Positions 25,100 through 33,715 of a stretch of DNA of 64,000 nucleotides are shown piece after piece. This DNA comes from Actinoallomurus liliacearum. Its GTDB lineage: Bacteria; Actinomycetota; Actinomycetes; Streptosporangiales; Streptosporangiaceae. The stretch is from contig NZ_BAABHJ010000019.1 in assembly GCF_039542035.1 (NCBI RefSeq), positions 1 to 64,000 of the forward strand, in the 5' to 3' direction. The notes beneath the pieces are model-generated. The model was given only the letters and a program-made list of their open reading frames with translations. It searched no databases and was not told the origin of the DNA. The number at the start of each line of letters is the position of its first letter. The stretch's first letter is position 1. Position numbers and translations under genes: made by a program.

Positions 25100-26143
25100 T
25101 CAGGACGCCGCACGGTCGAACAGCCGGGCGGGGTTGGTGCGCAGAAGGTCTTCGGCGGCCTCGGGGGCGACGCCGTGTTCGACCAGCCTGGGGATGAAGA
25201 GCGTGGGGACGTACCGGAAGCCGTTGCCGCCGTACGCGGTGAGCATGCTCTTGAGGAACACGTCGTGGCTGAGCAGCAGGCGTTCGCCGTGCCCGCGTCC
25301 GATGAGCCGCGCGATGGCGCGCGCGGTCTCGTGCGGTGCCGGGGACTGTCCCTCTCCCGGGTACCGGAACGGCATTCCGATCATGTCGAACTCGAGCCAG
25401 ACGCCACGGTCGGCGACCGCGTACTGGTAGTCGGGGTCGTCGTGCGAGGGGTCCATGTGGCAGAGCACCACGGCGCCGGGCGGCACCCCGTAGTCGCCCA
25501 GCACGATGTCGAGGACCTCGTGCGCCCGGCGCTGCCAGCCGGGCAGGTGGACGTAGAGGGGGACGCCGGTCTCGCGCTGGGCACGCGCGGCGGCGCGCAA
25601 CGCCGTGTGCTCGTCCTCGGTGAAGTCCGGCGACACACCGATCTCCCCGATGACGCCCGGGAGGATCCCGGTGCCGTCGGCCCCGCCGGTGAACTCGGCC
25701 ACCAGCTCCCTGGCGAGGCGGCGTTCCCCGGCCGATGACAGGTGCGCCGGATGGTGCGCCTGCAGGTACCAGCCGGAGCCCATGACGATCCGCAGGCCGC
25801 TGCGTTCGGCGAGCGAACGCAGCGCCAGCGGGTCGCGGCCGAGCCCGCCCGGCGTGACGTCGACGATCGTGCCTCCGCCTGCGGAGGCGAACGCGCGCAG
25901 GTCGGCCAGCATCGCGTCGACGTCGTCCAGTACGCAGTGGTCGAGGCAGGTGTACGGCTGCTCACGCAGCAGCCAGGCCAGATCCGGTGCGGTCCGGGCG
26001 TCGCGCAGGAAGCCCAGCCGCGGGTCGTCCGGCTCCCTGACCGCCTTGCGCACGTCGTTGCGCAGATGCTCGTGGGTGAGGGTGAGGCCGAGTTCCGCGC
26101 TGGGCACGGGCCCGGTCACCGTCGTCACCGTGGTGCCGGTCAT
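25100..26143 (-). CDS. Phosphotriesterase-like metal-dependent hydrolase
   Basis: 347 aa; the ATG at 26143 overlaps the permease stop (ATGA). It is an amidohydrolase-superfamily TIM barrel of the PTE/lactonase group. The metal ligands are visible: HEH in LTLTHEHLRND, two further His in PLYVHLPGW and VLCHMDPSHDD, and the final Asp in LLLSHDVFLKS. IGEIGVSPDF is where these enzymes have a Glu or carbamylated Lys bridge. Related enzymes open lactones or hydrolyse sugar-phosphate and acyl conjugates. With an importer and sugar kinase in the same operon, a lactone or sugar conjugate is the likely substrate (inference). Confidence 0.88.
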   Translation of the reverse strand: MTGTTVTTVTGPVPSAELGLTLTHEHLRNDVRKAVREPDDPRLGFLRDARTAPDLAWLLREQPYTCLDHCVLDDVDAMLADLRAFASAGGGTIVDVTPGGLGRDPLALRSLAERSGLRIVMGSGWYLQAHHPAHLSSAGERRLARELVAEFTGGADGTGILPGVIGEIGVSPDFTEDEHTALRAAARAQRETGVPLYVHLPGWQRRAHEVLDIVLGDYGVPPGAVVLCHMDPSHDDPDYQYAVADRGVWLEFDMIGMPFRYPGEGQSPAPHETARAIARLIGRGHGERLLLSHDVFLKSMLTAYGGNGFRYVPTLFIPRLVEHGVAPEAAEDLLRTNPARLFDRAAS

Positions 26144-27156
26144 GGTCTGCGGGTCAGGTGGGCGAACAGGTCGGCGAAGGTACGGCCCCGCAGGTTGATC
26201 CAGATCGCGACGAGCAGCACCAGACCGGTGACGATCGGGGTCAGGAACGGGCTCACGCCGAGCAGGGTCAGGCCGTTTGCGATCACACCGGTGATGACCG
26301 CTCCGATGATCGTGCCGACCATCGTCCCCCGGCCGCCGAACAGGTTCGTGCCGCCGAGGACGACTGCGGCGATCACGGTCAGCTCGAAGCCCTGCCCGGA
26401 GTTGGCCGAGCCGGAGCCCAGCCGGGCCGCGGTGAGCAGACCCGCCACCCCGGCCGCCAGACCGGCCAGCATCAGCGTGATCATCTTGATTCGGTCGGTG
26501 TTCACGCCGGCGCGGCGGACCGACTCCTCCTGAGAGCCGATGCCGTTGACGTAGTTGCCGAACCTCATCGTGGACAGCAGCACCGCTCCGAGCACGACCG
26601 CGGCCAGCGCGATCCAGGCCAGCGCGGAGAAGCCGAGGAACTTCGCCGCACCGATCCTGGCGACGTACAGCCGCCGGTCGATCGGCACGGAGAACCCCTT
26701 CGTCCACAGCTGCGCGATGCCGCGGATCACCGACATGGTGGCGAGGGTGACGATGAACGGGGGGATCTTCTGGTACGCCGACAACCAGCCGTTGACGGCG
26801 CCCCAGAAGAGCCCGGCCAGCAGCGCCACGATGATCACCAGGGAGGAGTCCCATCCGGCACGCAGCATCTCGGCGGTGAGGGTGGCGACGAACGCGACGA
26901 TGGAGCCGACCGACAGGTCGATCTGCCCGGTAGTGATCACGAAGGTCATGGCCACCGCGACGATCAGGGTGATCGCCACCTGAGTGGCCAGGTTCGAGAT
27001 GTTCCCGAAGGTCAGGAAGTTGGACGCGGCGATCCCGAAACAGAGGAACAGCACGACGGTGACGCCGGCCATGGCCAGGGTCGCCTTGTTGGCACGTTCC
27101 CACAGGCCGGGCGTCTCGGCGCGCACGGTGGGGGCCGGCACGGCCTCGACACTCAT
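26140..27156 (-). CDS. Sugar ABC transporter permease, RbsC/AraH family
   Basis: 338 aa and about nine to ten membrane helices. Family hallmarks: NISNLATQVAITLIVAVAMT, TGQIDLSVGSIVAFVATLT (the conserved DLSVG segment), KIPPFIVTLATMSVIRG, and VVLGGTNLFGGRGTMVGTII near the end. This is the membrane component of a monosaccharide-type (CUT2) importer. It follows the ATPase gene with a single intervening base and overlaps the hydrolase gene by 4 bp. Together with 27158 and 27916 it makes a complete importer. Confidence 0.93.
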   Translation of the reverse strand: MSVEAVPAPTVRAETPGLWERANKATLAMAGVTVVLFLCFGIAASNFLTFGNISNLATQVAITLIVAVAMTFVITTGQIDLSVGSIVAFVATLTAEMLRAGWDSSLVIIVALLAGLFWGAVNGWLSAYQKIPPFIVTLATMSVIRGIAQLWTKGFSVPIDRRLYVARIGAAKFLGFSALAWIALAAVVLGAVLLSTMRFGNYVNGIGSQEESVRRAGVNTDRIKMITLMLAGLAAGVAGLLTAARLGSGSANSGQGFELTVIAAVVLGGTNLFGGRGTMVGTIIGAVITGVIANGLTLLGVSPFLTPIVTGLVLLVAIWINLRGRTFADLFAHLTRRP

Positions 27157-27157
27157 G

Positions 27158-27916
27158 TCAGGCCACCTCCTTGGTGTCGGACCCGTTGCCCGAACGGGTG
27201 ATCATGCCGACGAGACGTTCGATGTCCAGCGCGGAGATCGGCTCGTCCTCGACGCTGCGGCCCTCATGCATCACGGTGATCCGGTCGCAGACCTCGAAGA
27301 GGTCCTGCAGGCGGTGGGTGATGAGGATGACCCCGACGCCCTGGCTCGCGACGTCGCGGATCATCTTGAGGACCTGGCGGACCTCGGCGACCGCCAGTGC
27401 CGCAGTCGGCTCGTCCAGGATCAGCACGCGCGGCTGGAACGACACGGCCCGCGCGATCGCCACCGCCTGCCGCTGGCCGCCGGACAGCCGGCCGATCTCC
27501 TGATACGTCGACTTGACGCGGACGTGCAGCTCCGACAGGGTCTCGGCGGCCTTCGCGTGCATCGCCCTGCGGTCGATGAACGGGCCCTTACGCGGTTCAC
27601 GTCCCAGGAACAGGTTGCTCGCGACGTCGAGGGTGTCGCAGAGGGCGAGGTCCTGGTAGACGATCCCGATCCGTTCGCGCCGCGCGTCGGCGGGGCTGGT
27701 GAAGCGGACGTCGCGGCCGTTGACGGTGATCTGGCCGGAGTCGTGCTGGATGGCCCCGGCCAGAACCTTCATCAGCGTGGACTTCCCGGCGCCGTTGTCA
27801 CCGACCAGGCCGAGCACCTCTCCGGGGGCGAGCGTGAGGTCGACGCCTCGCAGCGACTGCACCGGGCCGAACGACTTGGTGATCCCTCTCAGGGTGACCA
27901 GCGAGGTATCGCTCAT
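27158..27916 (-). CDS. Sugar ABC transporter ATP-binding protein
   Basis: About 252 aa, a single nucleotide-binding domain, unlike the double-domain RbsA type. Walker A GDNGAGKSTL, Q-loop IVYQDLALCDTL, signature LSGGQRQAVAIARAV, Walker B RVLILDEPTAAL and the switch His in ILITHRLQDLFE are all intact. The ATG at 27916 overlaps the last base of the binding-protein stop (TGATG), so translation is coupled. The homodimer would energise uptake through the permease at 26140. Confidence 0.93.
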   Translation of the reverse strand: MSDTSLVTLRGITKSFGPVQSLRGVDLTLAPGEVLGLVGDNGAGKSTLMKVLAGAIQHDSGQITVNGRDVRFTSPADARRERIGIVYQDLALCDTLDVASNLFLGREPRKGPFIDRRAMHAKAAETLSELHVRVKSTYQEIGRLSGGQRQAVAIARAVSFQPRVLILDEPTAALAVAEVRQVLKMIRDVASQGVGVILITHRLQDLFEVCDRITVMHEGRSVEDEPISALDIERLVGMITRSGNGSDTKEVA

Positions 27917-28926
27917 CACTTCTCCAGGTAGTAGAGGTAGTTCTGGACGTTGGCGGGGGTGACGATCTGCGTCGGGACCGGCATGTCCTTGGGTACGGTC
28001 CGGTGGCAGGCCAGGTCGATCGCCGCGTTCATCGCGTCGTAGCCGAACTCGAACGTGTTCTGCTGCACGACGCCGAGGATCCAGCCGGCCCGCAGTCCGT
28101 CCACCGCCTGGGAGGACAGGTCCCAGCCGACGACCTTGAGGTCCTTGGTGCGCTGCTGGCTGACGACCGCGGCGGCCAGTCCGATGAGGGCCGGCTCGCC
28201 GGTGGCGTAGGCGTATTTCAGGTCCGGGGCGCCGGTGAGCAGGTTCTCGGCGGCGGTCTGGGCGTTCTCCTGGATGTTGCGCCCGTCGACCACGTTCTTG
28301 ATCTTCATGCCCTTGGCGGTGACCTCGTCGGTGAAGCCCTTCTGCCGCTCGTTCTGGATCGTGCTGTTGAGGGCGCCGACCACACCGATGTCACCGCGGC
28401 CGCCGGTGATCTTGAGCAGTGCCTCGCCGAGTTGCTTCCCGCCCTGGGCGTTGGCCGTGCCGACCTGGGTGGCGACCGCGGGGTCGTCGACGGTGGCGTC
28501 CACGGCGACGACCGGCACTCCGGCCGCCTTGGCGCGCCGGATCGCGGGCTTGATGCCCTCGGTGTCGACCGCGTCGACGATGATCGCGTCGTAGTGGTTG
28601 GCCACGAGGTCGTCGATCGCGTTGGCCTGGGTGGTGGAGTCGTCGTTGCCGTTGACGATCTGCACCTGTGCGCCGGCCTTGCGCGCCACCAGCTGCGCCC
28701 CGGTGTTGATCTGGTTGAAGAACAGCGCCTGGAGGTTGATCGGGACGATGCCGATCTTCGGCGTGTGACCGTTCGTCTTGCAGGTCTGGGCGATCTTCGC
28801 GGGCGGGGGCGGCCCCTGCTCGGTGGCCCTCTTCTCCGCGGCGATCTCGCGTCTGGCCGCCGCGTCACAGCCGACCGTCGTCAGCAGCAGGCCGAGCGAG
28901 ACCACGGCCGTCACCGTGCGTCGCAT
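27916..28926 (-). CDS. Sugar-binding lipoprotein of an ABC importer (PBP type I)
   Basis: 336 aa with a GGAGAGGAG ribosome site. The signal peptide ends in the lipobox LLLTTVGC, giving a lipid-anchored receptor on the outer face of the membrane. The mature part is a periplasmic-binding-protein-like (RbsB-type) fold: KIGIVPINLQALFFNQ, GNDDSTTQANAIDDLVANHY, DAIIVDAVDTEGIKPAIRRA, VPVVAVDATVDDP and GDIGVVGALNST. It overlaps the kinase gene by 16 bp. The ligand is probably a sugar or polyol-like compound. About 40 Pro-, Glu- and Lys-rich residues after the lipobox form a spacer. Confidence 0.92.
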   Translation of the reverse strand: MRRTVTAVVSLGLLLTTVGCDAAARREIAAEKRATEQGPPPPAKIAQTCKTNGHTPKIGIVPINLQALFFNQINTGAQLVARKAGAQVQIVNGNDDSTTQANAIDDLVANHYDAIIVDAVDTEGIKPAIRRAKAAGVPVVAVDATVDDPAVATQVGTANAQGGKQLGEALLKITGGRGDIGVVGALNSTIQNERQKGFTDEVTAKGMKIKNVVDGRNIQENAQTAAENLLTGAPDLKYAYATGEPALIGLAAAVVSQQRTKDLKVVGWDLSSQAVDGLRAGWILGVVQQNTFEFGYDAMNAAIDLACHRTVPKDMPVPTQIVTPANVQNYLYYLEK

Positions 28927-29885
28927 CTTGTCTCCTCTCCCTGGGAGGGGGCCGGGCCCGGTGTGTGGGCGGCGATGGGGCCGCCCTTCGTGCCGGATCG
29001 CGATTCGGGATGGGTGTTGAGGTAGTCGCTGACGGTCTCCCGGCGAGGGAGGCCGTCGCGGGCACCGGGCCGGGTGCACGACAGACCGGCCGCGACGGCG
29101 GCGAAAAGTGCCGCCTGCAGCGGAGACGCCCCCCGGTCCAGTTCGGCGCAGTAGGTGCCGGCGAAGCAGTCCCCGGCGCCGGTCGCGTCGACGGTCGTCA
29201 CCTTGATCGCCTCGCCGTCGTGGCGTTCGCCTGCGGGCGTCAGGAGCGTCCAGCCCCGGGGGCCGTCGGTGACCACCAGGTATACCTGGTGGTCGACGGC
29301 GGCCCTGACCAGGGCATCGTCGTCGCCGAGGAACTCGGTGAGCTGCGCGCGGCCGCCGATCGCGTGGTCGGCGGCCGACAGGGCGGCGCGCATCGCCTCC
29401 GGCCCGTCGCAGCCGTCGAGATCCACCACCACGTGCGGCCCCGGCGGGCCGGAGAGCACGGTGGCCGCCTCGGGGAAGCGGTAGCCGTCGAGGTAGAGCC
29501 AACCCGCGCCCGCCTCACGCGCGACCCGGACCACCTCGGCGATGTGGTCTGTGTCCACCGCGTCGTCCTGGCTGATGACGGAGCGCTCGCCGTCCGGCGT
29601 GAGCAGGATGACCGCCGTGGTGAGCGCGGCGGTGCGGGACGTCCAGGCCGTTCCGATGCCTTCGGCCTCGAGCGCCTTGAGGAACGCCGTGCTCAGCCGG
29701 TCGGTGCCGACCACACCCGCGAACCGCGCGTCGGCCCCCACCCTGGCCGCCGCCACCGAGGCGTTGGCCGCCATCCCGCCCTCGCCGTACTGGACGCCGG
29801 TGGCCTGCACGCGGGCGCCGGGTCCCGGCAGCACCGGGACGCGGACGGTCAGGTCGGTGTTGGCGTAGCCACAGAAGACGATCAC
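28911..29885 (-). CDS. PfkB-family carbohydrate kinase
   Basis: 324 aa. It has the ribokinase-like signatures: N-terminal YGEGGMAANASVAAARVGA with GVVGTDRLSTAFL, and the C-terminal ATP/anion-hole motif VDATGAGDCFAGTYC containing the catalytic Asp. The central VVTDGPRGWTLLTP strand is standard. It would phosphorylate the imported sugar or its hydrolysis product with ATP in the cytoplasm. The C-terminal 40 residues are disordered and run into the start of the binding-protein gene. The start overlaps the BtpA-like gene stop by 4 bp (ATGA). PfkB members also include pyrimidine and nucleoside kinases, so the substrate class is not certain. Confidence 0.9.
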   Translation of the reverse strand: MIVFCGYANTDLTVRVPVLPGPGARVQATGVQYGEGGMAANASVAAARVGADARFAGVVGTDRLSTAFLKALEAEGIGTAWTSRTAALTTAVILLTPDGERSVISQDDAVDTDHIAEVVRVAREAGAGWLYLDGYRFPEAATVLSGPPGPHVVVDLDGCDGPEAMRAALSAADHAIGGRAQLTEFLGDDDALVRAAVDHQVYLVVTDGPRGWTLLTPAGERHDGEAIKVTTVDATGAGDCFAGTYCAELDRGASPLQAALFAAVAAGLSCTRPGARDGLPRRETVSDYLNTHPESRSGTKGGPIAAHTPGPAPSQGEETRCDAR

Positions 29886-30769
29886 GGAAGGACCACGCCC
29901 GCCTTGACCGCCGCGGCGGTCAGCTCACGGACCTTGGCCGTGTCGACGCGCCCCCACCAGCGGCCGTTCTCCTTCACCGACGACGCGACGATCACGCCGT
30001 CGCAGGCGGGCAGCAGCCCGCCGACGTTGCCCGCGGTGATGCCGGAGCCGATCACGACCGGGAGCGTGGTGTTCGCGGCGATGCCCTCGACCTCGTCCAG
30101 CGCGGCCGCGTCTCCGGTCCGCGACCCGGTGGCGATCAGCACGTCGGCGCCGAAGAACTCGGCGTCCTCGGTCTGCTCGGCCAGTGTGCGGTCGGCGACG
30201 ATCGAGTGTGAGCCGTGCTTGACGTGCACGTCGGCGAAGACCTTGACGGGACCCGCGCCGATCCGGCTGCGATAGCGGGTGGCGTGCGCCGACTGGCCCT
30301 CGATGATGCCCTCGTTGGCGACGTAGGCGTTGGCCCACTGGTTGACCCGGACGAAACCGGCACCACCGCTCCAGGCGGAGGCGATCGAGCACTCGGCGGC
30401 GTTGGACAGGATGCTGACGCCCAGCCGGCCACCGGCGTTCGCCGGCAGCGCGTGCCGTACCCGGTCGGTCACCACGGCCATCGCCGCCGCGGTCTCGTAG
30501 CCGTGTTCTCCCGGCTTGAGGAACGGGATGTCCCAGTGGTTCTCCACGATGAGCCCGTGGCAGCCGCCCTCCAGGTACGCCCGCGCCTCCTCGATCGCGA
30601 ACACGGAGATCTCATCGAGTGAGGTGCCCTCGTAGTGCGGGCTGCCCGGCAGAGGGGGCAGGTGGATCACGCCGATGACGACCTTCGGAGTGCCGAACAG
30701 CTCCTCGATCGCGTTCGGCTTGGGAGGGAACACGCCCAGTACCTGCTCGCTTCCGGCGGCCCGCACCAT
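29882..30769 (-). CDS. BtpA/SgcQ-family TIM-barrel protein
   Basis: 295 aa with AAGGAG before the ATG; first gene of the operon. Family features: KVVIGVIHLPPLPGSPHYEG, GGCHGLIVENHWDIPF, LGVSILSNAAECSIASA, GAGFVRVNQWANAYVANEGI, VFADVHVKHGSHS and IGSGITAGNVGGLLPACDGV. BtpA was named from photosystem I biogenesis in cyanobacteria. In non-photosynthetic bacteria the family (SgcQ of E. coli) sits in sugar operons, and its reaction is not established to my knowledge. Here, with a kinase and importer, an aldolase- or isomerase-like step is plausible. The LacI-type operator at 30783-30795 lies just upstream of its ribosome site. Confidence 0.88.
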   Translation of the reverse strand: MVRAAGSEQVLGVFPPKPNAIEELFGTPKVVIGVIHLPPLPGSPHYEGTSLDEISVFAIEEARAYLEGGCHGLIVENHWDIPFLKPGEHGYETAAAMAVVTDRVRHALPANAGGRLGVSILSNAAECSIASAWSGGAGFVRVNQWANAYVANEGIIEGQSAHATRYRSRIGAGPVKVFADVHVKHGSHSIVADRTLAEQTEDAEFFGADVLIATGSRTGDAAALDEVEGIAANTTLPVVIGSGITAGNVGGLLPACDGVIVASSVKENGRWWGRVDTAKVRELTAAAVKAGVVLP

Positions 30770-30782
30770 GTCGCTCCTTGTG

Positions 30783-30795
30783 TAATCGATTGCAG
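30783..30795. promoter_or_regulatory. LacI-family operator O1 (operon side)
   Basis: TAATCGATTGCAG matches TAAACGATTGCAG at 30905-30917 at 12 of 13 positions and contains the CGATTGCA core typical of LacI/GalR sites. It lies 13 bp upstream of the BtpA-like start codon, where a repressor would block the eight-gene operon. Confidence 0.75.
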
Positions 30796-30904
30796 TGAAG
30801 TTGGGTTGAACCGTAGGTGGCGTATCCGCAGGACGTCAAGGGTCTATACTCAACTTCGTCGCTGTTGATCAGCAATGCTCTCGTTTCGAGGCGGATCGGG
30901 AAGG

Positions 30905-30917
30905 TAAACGATTGCAG
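30905..30917. promoter_or_regulatory. LacI-family operator O2 (over the lacI start)
   Basis: TAAACGATTGCAG covers the TTG start codon of the regulator gene (30912). Repressor bound here would obstruct its own transcription. The two sites are about 122 bp apart centre to centre, near 11-12 helical turns, so looping is possible. Confidence 0.75.
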
Positions 30918-31949
30918 CGCGTCACGATCGCCCAGGTCTCCGAGCGCGCCGGCGTCTCCACGGCCACGGTGTCCCGCGTCCTCTCCGGCAAGGGGCCGGT
31001 CTCGGCCGCGGTGGAGCGCAGGGTCCGGCGCGCGGCCGAGGAGCTGGGCTACCAGGTCAACCCCATCGCGCGGGCACTGCGCAACAGCCGGACCGACACC
31101 GTGGGCATGGTCGTGCCGAGCATCTCCAATCCGTTCTTCACCTCGCTGGTGGAGAGCGTCGAGCACGTGCTCGAACGCGAGGGCAAGGAGCTGTTCCTCT
31201 CCGATGCCCGCTCCGACCCGGCGATCGAGGCTCGGCGGCTGTCCTCGCTCGCGGCGCGCAACGTCGACGGCATCATCGTCAGCCCGAGCCATGGCACCGA
31301 GAGCGGTCCCGCGGTCCAGGAGACGGCGGACCGGCTGCCGCTGGTACAGCTCGACCGGTTCGTCGGCGGCACCAACACCGACTGGGTGGGCGTTGACGAC
31401 GTCGCCGCGATGCGCATGGTCATGGACCATCTCCACGAGGGTGGGGCGCGTTCGGCGGCCTTCATCGGCTCCCTGCTGACCAACTCCTCGACCGAGCAGC
31501 GGTTCGCCGGGTTCCGGCGCCGCGCCGAGGAACTGGGCATGAGCGTCCACCCCGACCAGGTCTTCCTCGGTGACTACAGCGTCGACTGGGGCGAGGCGGC
31601 CGCGGCGCGCCTCGTCGACGCCGGGAACCTGCCGGACGCGATCGTGTGCGCCGACGACCTGATCGCTCTGGGGGTCACGCGCGCCTGCCGCGCGTACGGC
31701 ATCGCGGTCCCCGATCAGGTCCAGGTGACCGGGTACGACAACATCGAGTTCTCGCGGCTCGGCGAGCCGGCGCTGACCACGGTGGATCAGCCTCGTGACC
31801 GCATCGCCGAGGAGGCCGTACGGCTGCTCGCCGCCGCGAGCCGGGCAGCGGACACCGACCGAGGCCCGTCCGCCCGCATCGCACTCGTGCCGACCCTCGT
31901 GGTGCGCGACAGCACCAGGGCCGGAGCGGCACGCCGGGCCCAGCACTGA
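30912..31949 (+). CDS. LacI-family transcriptional repressor
   Basis: 345 aa from a TTG start with GGGAAGG 7 nt upstream. The N-terminal helix-turn-helix and hinge are intact (TIAQVSERAGVSTATVSRVL, then RAAEELGYQVNPIARALRNS). The effector domain is PBP-like: TVGMVVPSISNPFFTSLVES, ARNVDGIIVSPSHG, PLVQLDRFVGG, DAIVCADDLIALGVTRA and VQVTGYDNIEFS. It is divergent from the BtpA-kinase-ABC operon, with two matching operators in the 142-bp gap, so it should repress that operon and itself until the imported sugar or a derivative binds. The M20 hydrolase follows 14 bp downstream. Confidence 0.93.
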   Translation: MQRVTIAQVSERAGVSTATVSRVLSGKGPVSAAVERRVRRAAEELGYQVNPIARALRNSRTDTVGMVVPSISNPFFTSLVESVEHVLEREGKELFLSDARSDPAIEARRLSSLAARNVDGIIVSPSHGTESGPAVQETADRLPLVQLDRFVGGTNTDWVGVDDVAAMRMVMDHLHEGGARSAAFIGSLLTNSSTEQRFAGFRRRAEELGMSVHPDQVFLGDYSVDWGEAAAARLVDAGNLPDAIVCADDLIALGVTRACRAYGIAVPDQVQVTGYDNIEFSRLGEPALTTVDQPRDRIAEEAVRLLAAASRAADTDRGPSARIALVPTLVVRDSTRAGAARRAQH

Positions 31950-31963
31950 TCAGGAGGCCGAGG

Positions 31964-33118
31964 ATGGGTGGATCAGCCGGACGAGCCGACGCGGCCGGGC
32001 ACGGCGGAGCGCTGGCGCTCGCGCGACGGCTGGTGCGCATCGACACCAGAGGCGGCGGTGAGCGTCCGGCCGCGGATCTGGTCGCGGACGTGCTCGACGA
32101 CGCGGGCTTCGACGTCCGCGTCGACGAACCGCTGCCGGGCAGGGCCAACGTCATCGCGCGCTTCGGGCCCGAGACGCCGCGGATCCCGGTCACGTTCACC
32201 GGCCACCTGGACACCGTGCCCGCCGAGGAGTCCGGCTGGTCGTTCGACCCGATGAGCGGCGAGGTCCGCGACGGACGGCTGCTCGGCCGCGGTGGCAGTG
32301 ACATGAAGGCGGGCGTCGCCTGCCAGGTCGAAGCGGCCGTGCGCGCCGCCCGGGAGCGTCCCGGTGACACCGCGGTGCAACTGGTGTTCACCTTCGGCGA
32401 GGAGACCGGCTGCGACGGCGCCGCCCTGATCGACGCGGCGTCACTGACCCCCACCGACCTGCTCCTGGTCGCCGAGCCGACGGGCAACCGGCTCGTTCTC
32501 GGGCACAAGGGCACGCTCTGGCTCAAGGTGAACGCCCATGGGATCTCCGCGCACGGCTCCCGGCCGGAACTGGGACGCAACGCGCTCGCCGCGCTCGCCG
32601 GTGCGGCGTCGCGGATCCACGCGTATCGGGGCTGGCCGGTGAGCCCGGCGTACGGACCCGCGACGGTGAACGTCGGCACCTTCCACGCGGGTACGCAGCC
32701 CAACCTCGTGCCCGACCGCGCCGAGATGCGGCTGGACGTCCGTACGATCCCCGGCTTCGGCTCCGACGACGCGGTCGCCGAGATCACCCGTCTTTCCGGC
32801 GAGGACGTCGACATCGAGCGGCTGGTCGACCTGCCGGGGGTCGCCACCGATCCGGCGGACGTGACCGGCGTCATGGAGCTTCTCGTGCCCGGCTCCTCGA
32901 CACGGCCGCCCGAGTACGCGACCTATTTCACCGACGCCTCGGTGCTCACCGGCAAGCTCGGCGCCCCCGCGGTGATCGTGTACGGGCCCGGTGACCCCGA
33001 GCAGGCCCACGTCACCGACGAGACCTGCTCGGTGGCCGCGATCGCCGAGTCGGCCGCCGCGCTTCACCACCTGCTCCGCGCATGGGACGACTCGCTCGTC
33101 CGCACGCCCCATCGATGA
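31964..33118 (+). CDS. M20-family metallohydrolase (ArgE/DapE-like)
   Basis: 384 aa. Metal-binding and catalytic motifs of the M20 family are present: FTGHLDTVPAEESGW (His and Asp), GRGGSDMKAGVAC (bridging Asp), FTFGEETGCDGA (catalytic Glu and ligand Glu) and LVAEPTGNRLVLGHKG. A dimerisation domain follows (WLKVNAHGISAHGS), and YGPGDPEQAHVTDE near the end carries the last His. Such enzymes remove acyl groups or cleave dipeptides and carbamates. Placement after lacI suggests it deacylates or cleaves an amide-linked sugar conjugate taken up by the divergent operon. This is inference from context. Confidence 0.9.
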   Translation: MGGSAGRADAAGHGGALALARRLVRIDTRGGGERPAADLVADVLDDAGFDVRVDEPLPGRANVIARFGPETPRIPVTFTGHLDTVPAEESGWSFDPMSGEVRDGRLLGRGGSDMKAGVACQVEAAVRAARERPGDTAVQLVFTFGEETGCDGAALIDAASLTPTDLLLVAEPTGNRLVLGHKGTLWLKVNAHGISAHGSRPELGRNALAALAGAASRIHAYRGWPVSPAYGPATVNVGTFHAGTQPNLVPDRAEMRLDVRTIPGFGSDDAVAEITRLSGEDVDIERLVDLPGVATDPADVTGVMELLVPGSSTRPPEYATYFTDASVLTGKLGAPAVIVYGPGDPEQAHVTDETCSVAAIAESAAALHHLLRAWDDSLVRTPHR

Positions 33119-33172
33119 CGCCACCGTCGCCTGCAGGTCCCACCGTGCCGCCGGCAGTCCCGCGAGCGAAAG

Positions 33173-33673
33173 TCAGCGCCCGGTCGCGCCGTCGATCAGT
33201 TCGCGGAGGATGTCCGCGTGGCCGGCGTGACGGCCGGTCTCCTCGATCATGTGAGTGAGCGCCCAGCGGACACTGGGAGCGGGGCGTCCCGGCCGCGGTC
33301 GAGGGACCGGTGCACCGAGATCGGCGCACCCGTCGAGCACTTCGTTCGCGCGCTCGACCGTCTCTCGGTAGCGGGCCACGACGTCGGCCACGCTGTCCGC
33401 CGGCGCAGCCTGGAACGTCGCCTGCCAGTCGGTGACGTCGTCCCCGAGGAACATCGAGCGTTCGACGAAGGTCAGATGGTTGAGCAGGCCGAGCAGGTTC
33501 GTGCCCGACGGCACTGCGACTGTTCGCGCCTGCGGTTCGGGGGCACCGTCGACCTTCGCGGCGATCGAGGTCCGGAGGTAGTCGAGGAATCCGCGCAGGG
33601 TCTCGCTCTCGCTGCTTCCGGTCCGGGGTGGCGGGGTGTCGCCGCGGCGGTCGCGGCGCGTGGTGCTGGGCAC
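33173..33673 (-). CDS. DinB-superfamily protein (DUF664-like)
   Basis: 166 aa, a four-helix-bundle protein. The pattern is SETLRGFLDYLRTSIAAKVDG, TNLLGLLNHLTFVERSMFLG (first metal His), DVVARYRETVERANEVLDG, and RWALTHMIEETGRHAGHADI with the two C-terminal His of the metal site, then LRELIDG. Actinobacterial members may act as mycothiol- or bacillithiol-dependent transferases in detoxification; the exact reaction is unknown. The start could be a few codons later than 33673. It is followed on the same strand by the methyltransferase remnant and convergent with the M20 gene. Confidence 0.85.
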   Translation of the reverse strand: MPSTTRRDRRGDTPPPRTGSSESETLRGFLDYLRTSIAAKVDGAPEPQARTVAVPSGTNLLGLLNHLTFVERSMFLGDDVTDWQATFQAAPADSVADVVARYRETVERANEVLDGCADLGAPVPRPRPGRPAPSVRWALTHMIEETGRHAGHADILRELIDGATGR

Positions 33674-33715
33674 AGTGGTCTCCGTCCTTCGTCGGGAGCG
33701 GCGCCGGCCGCCGTG

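Noticed and set aside
25100..27103. A single 667-codon ORF spanning permease and hydrolase
   Set aside because: The first half is out of frame with the conserved permease; only the part from 26143 encodes the hydrolase.
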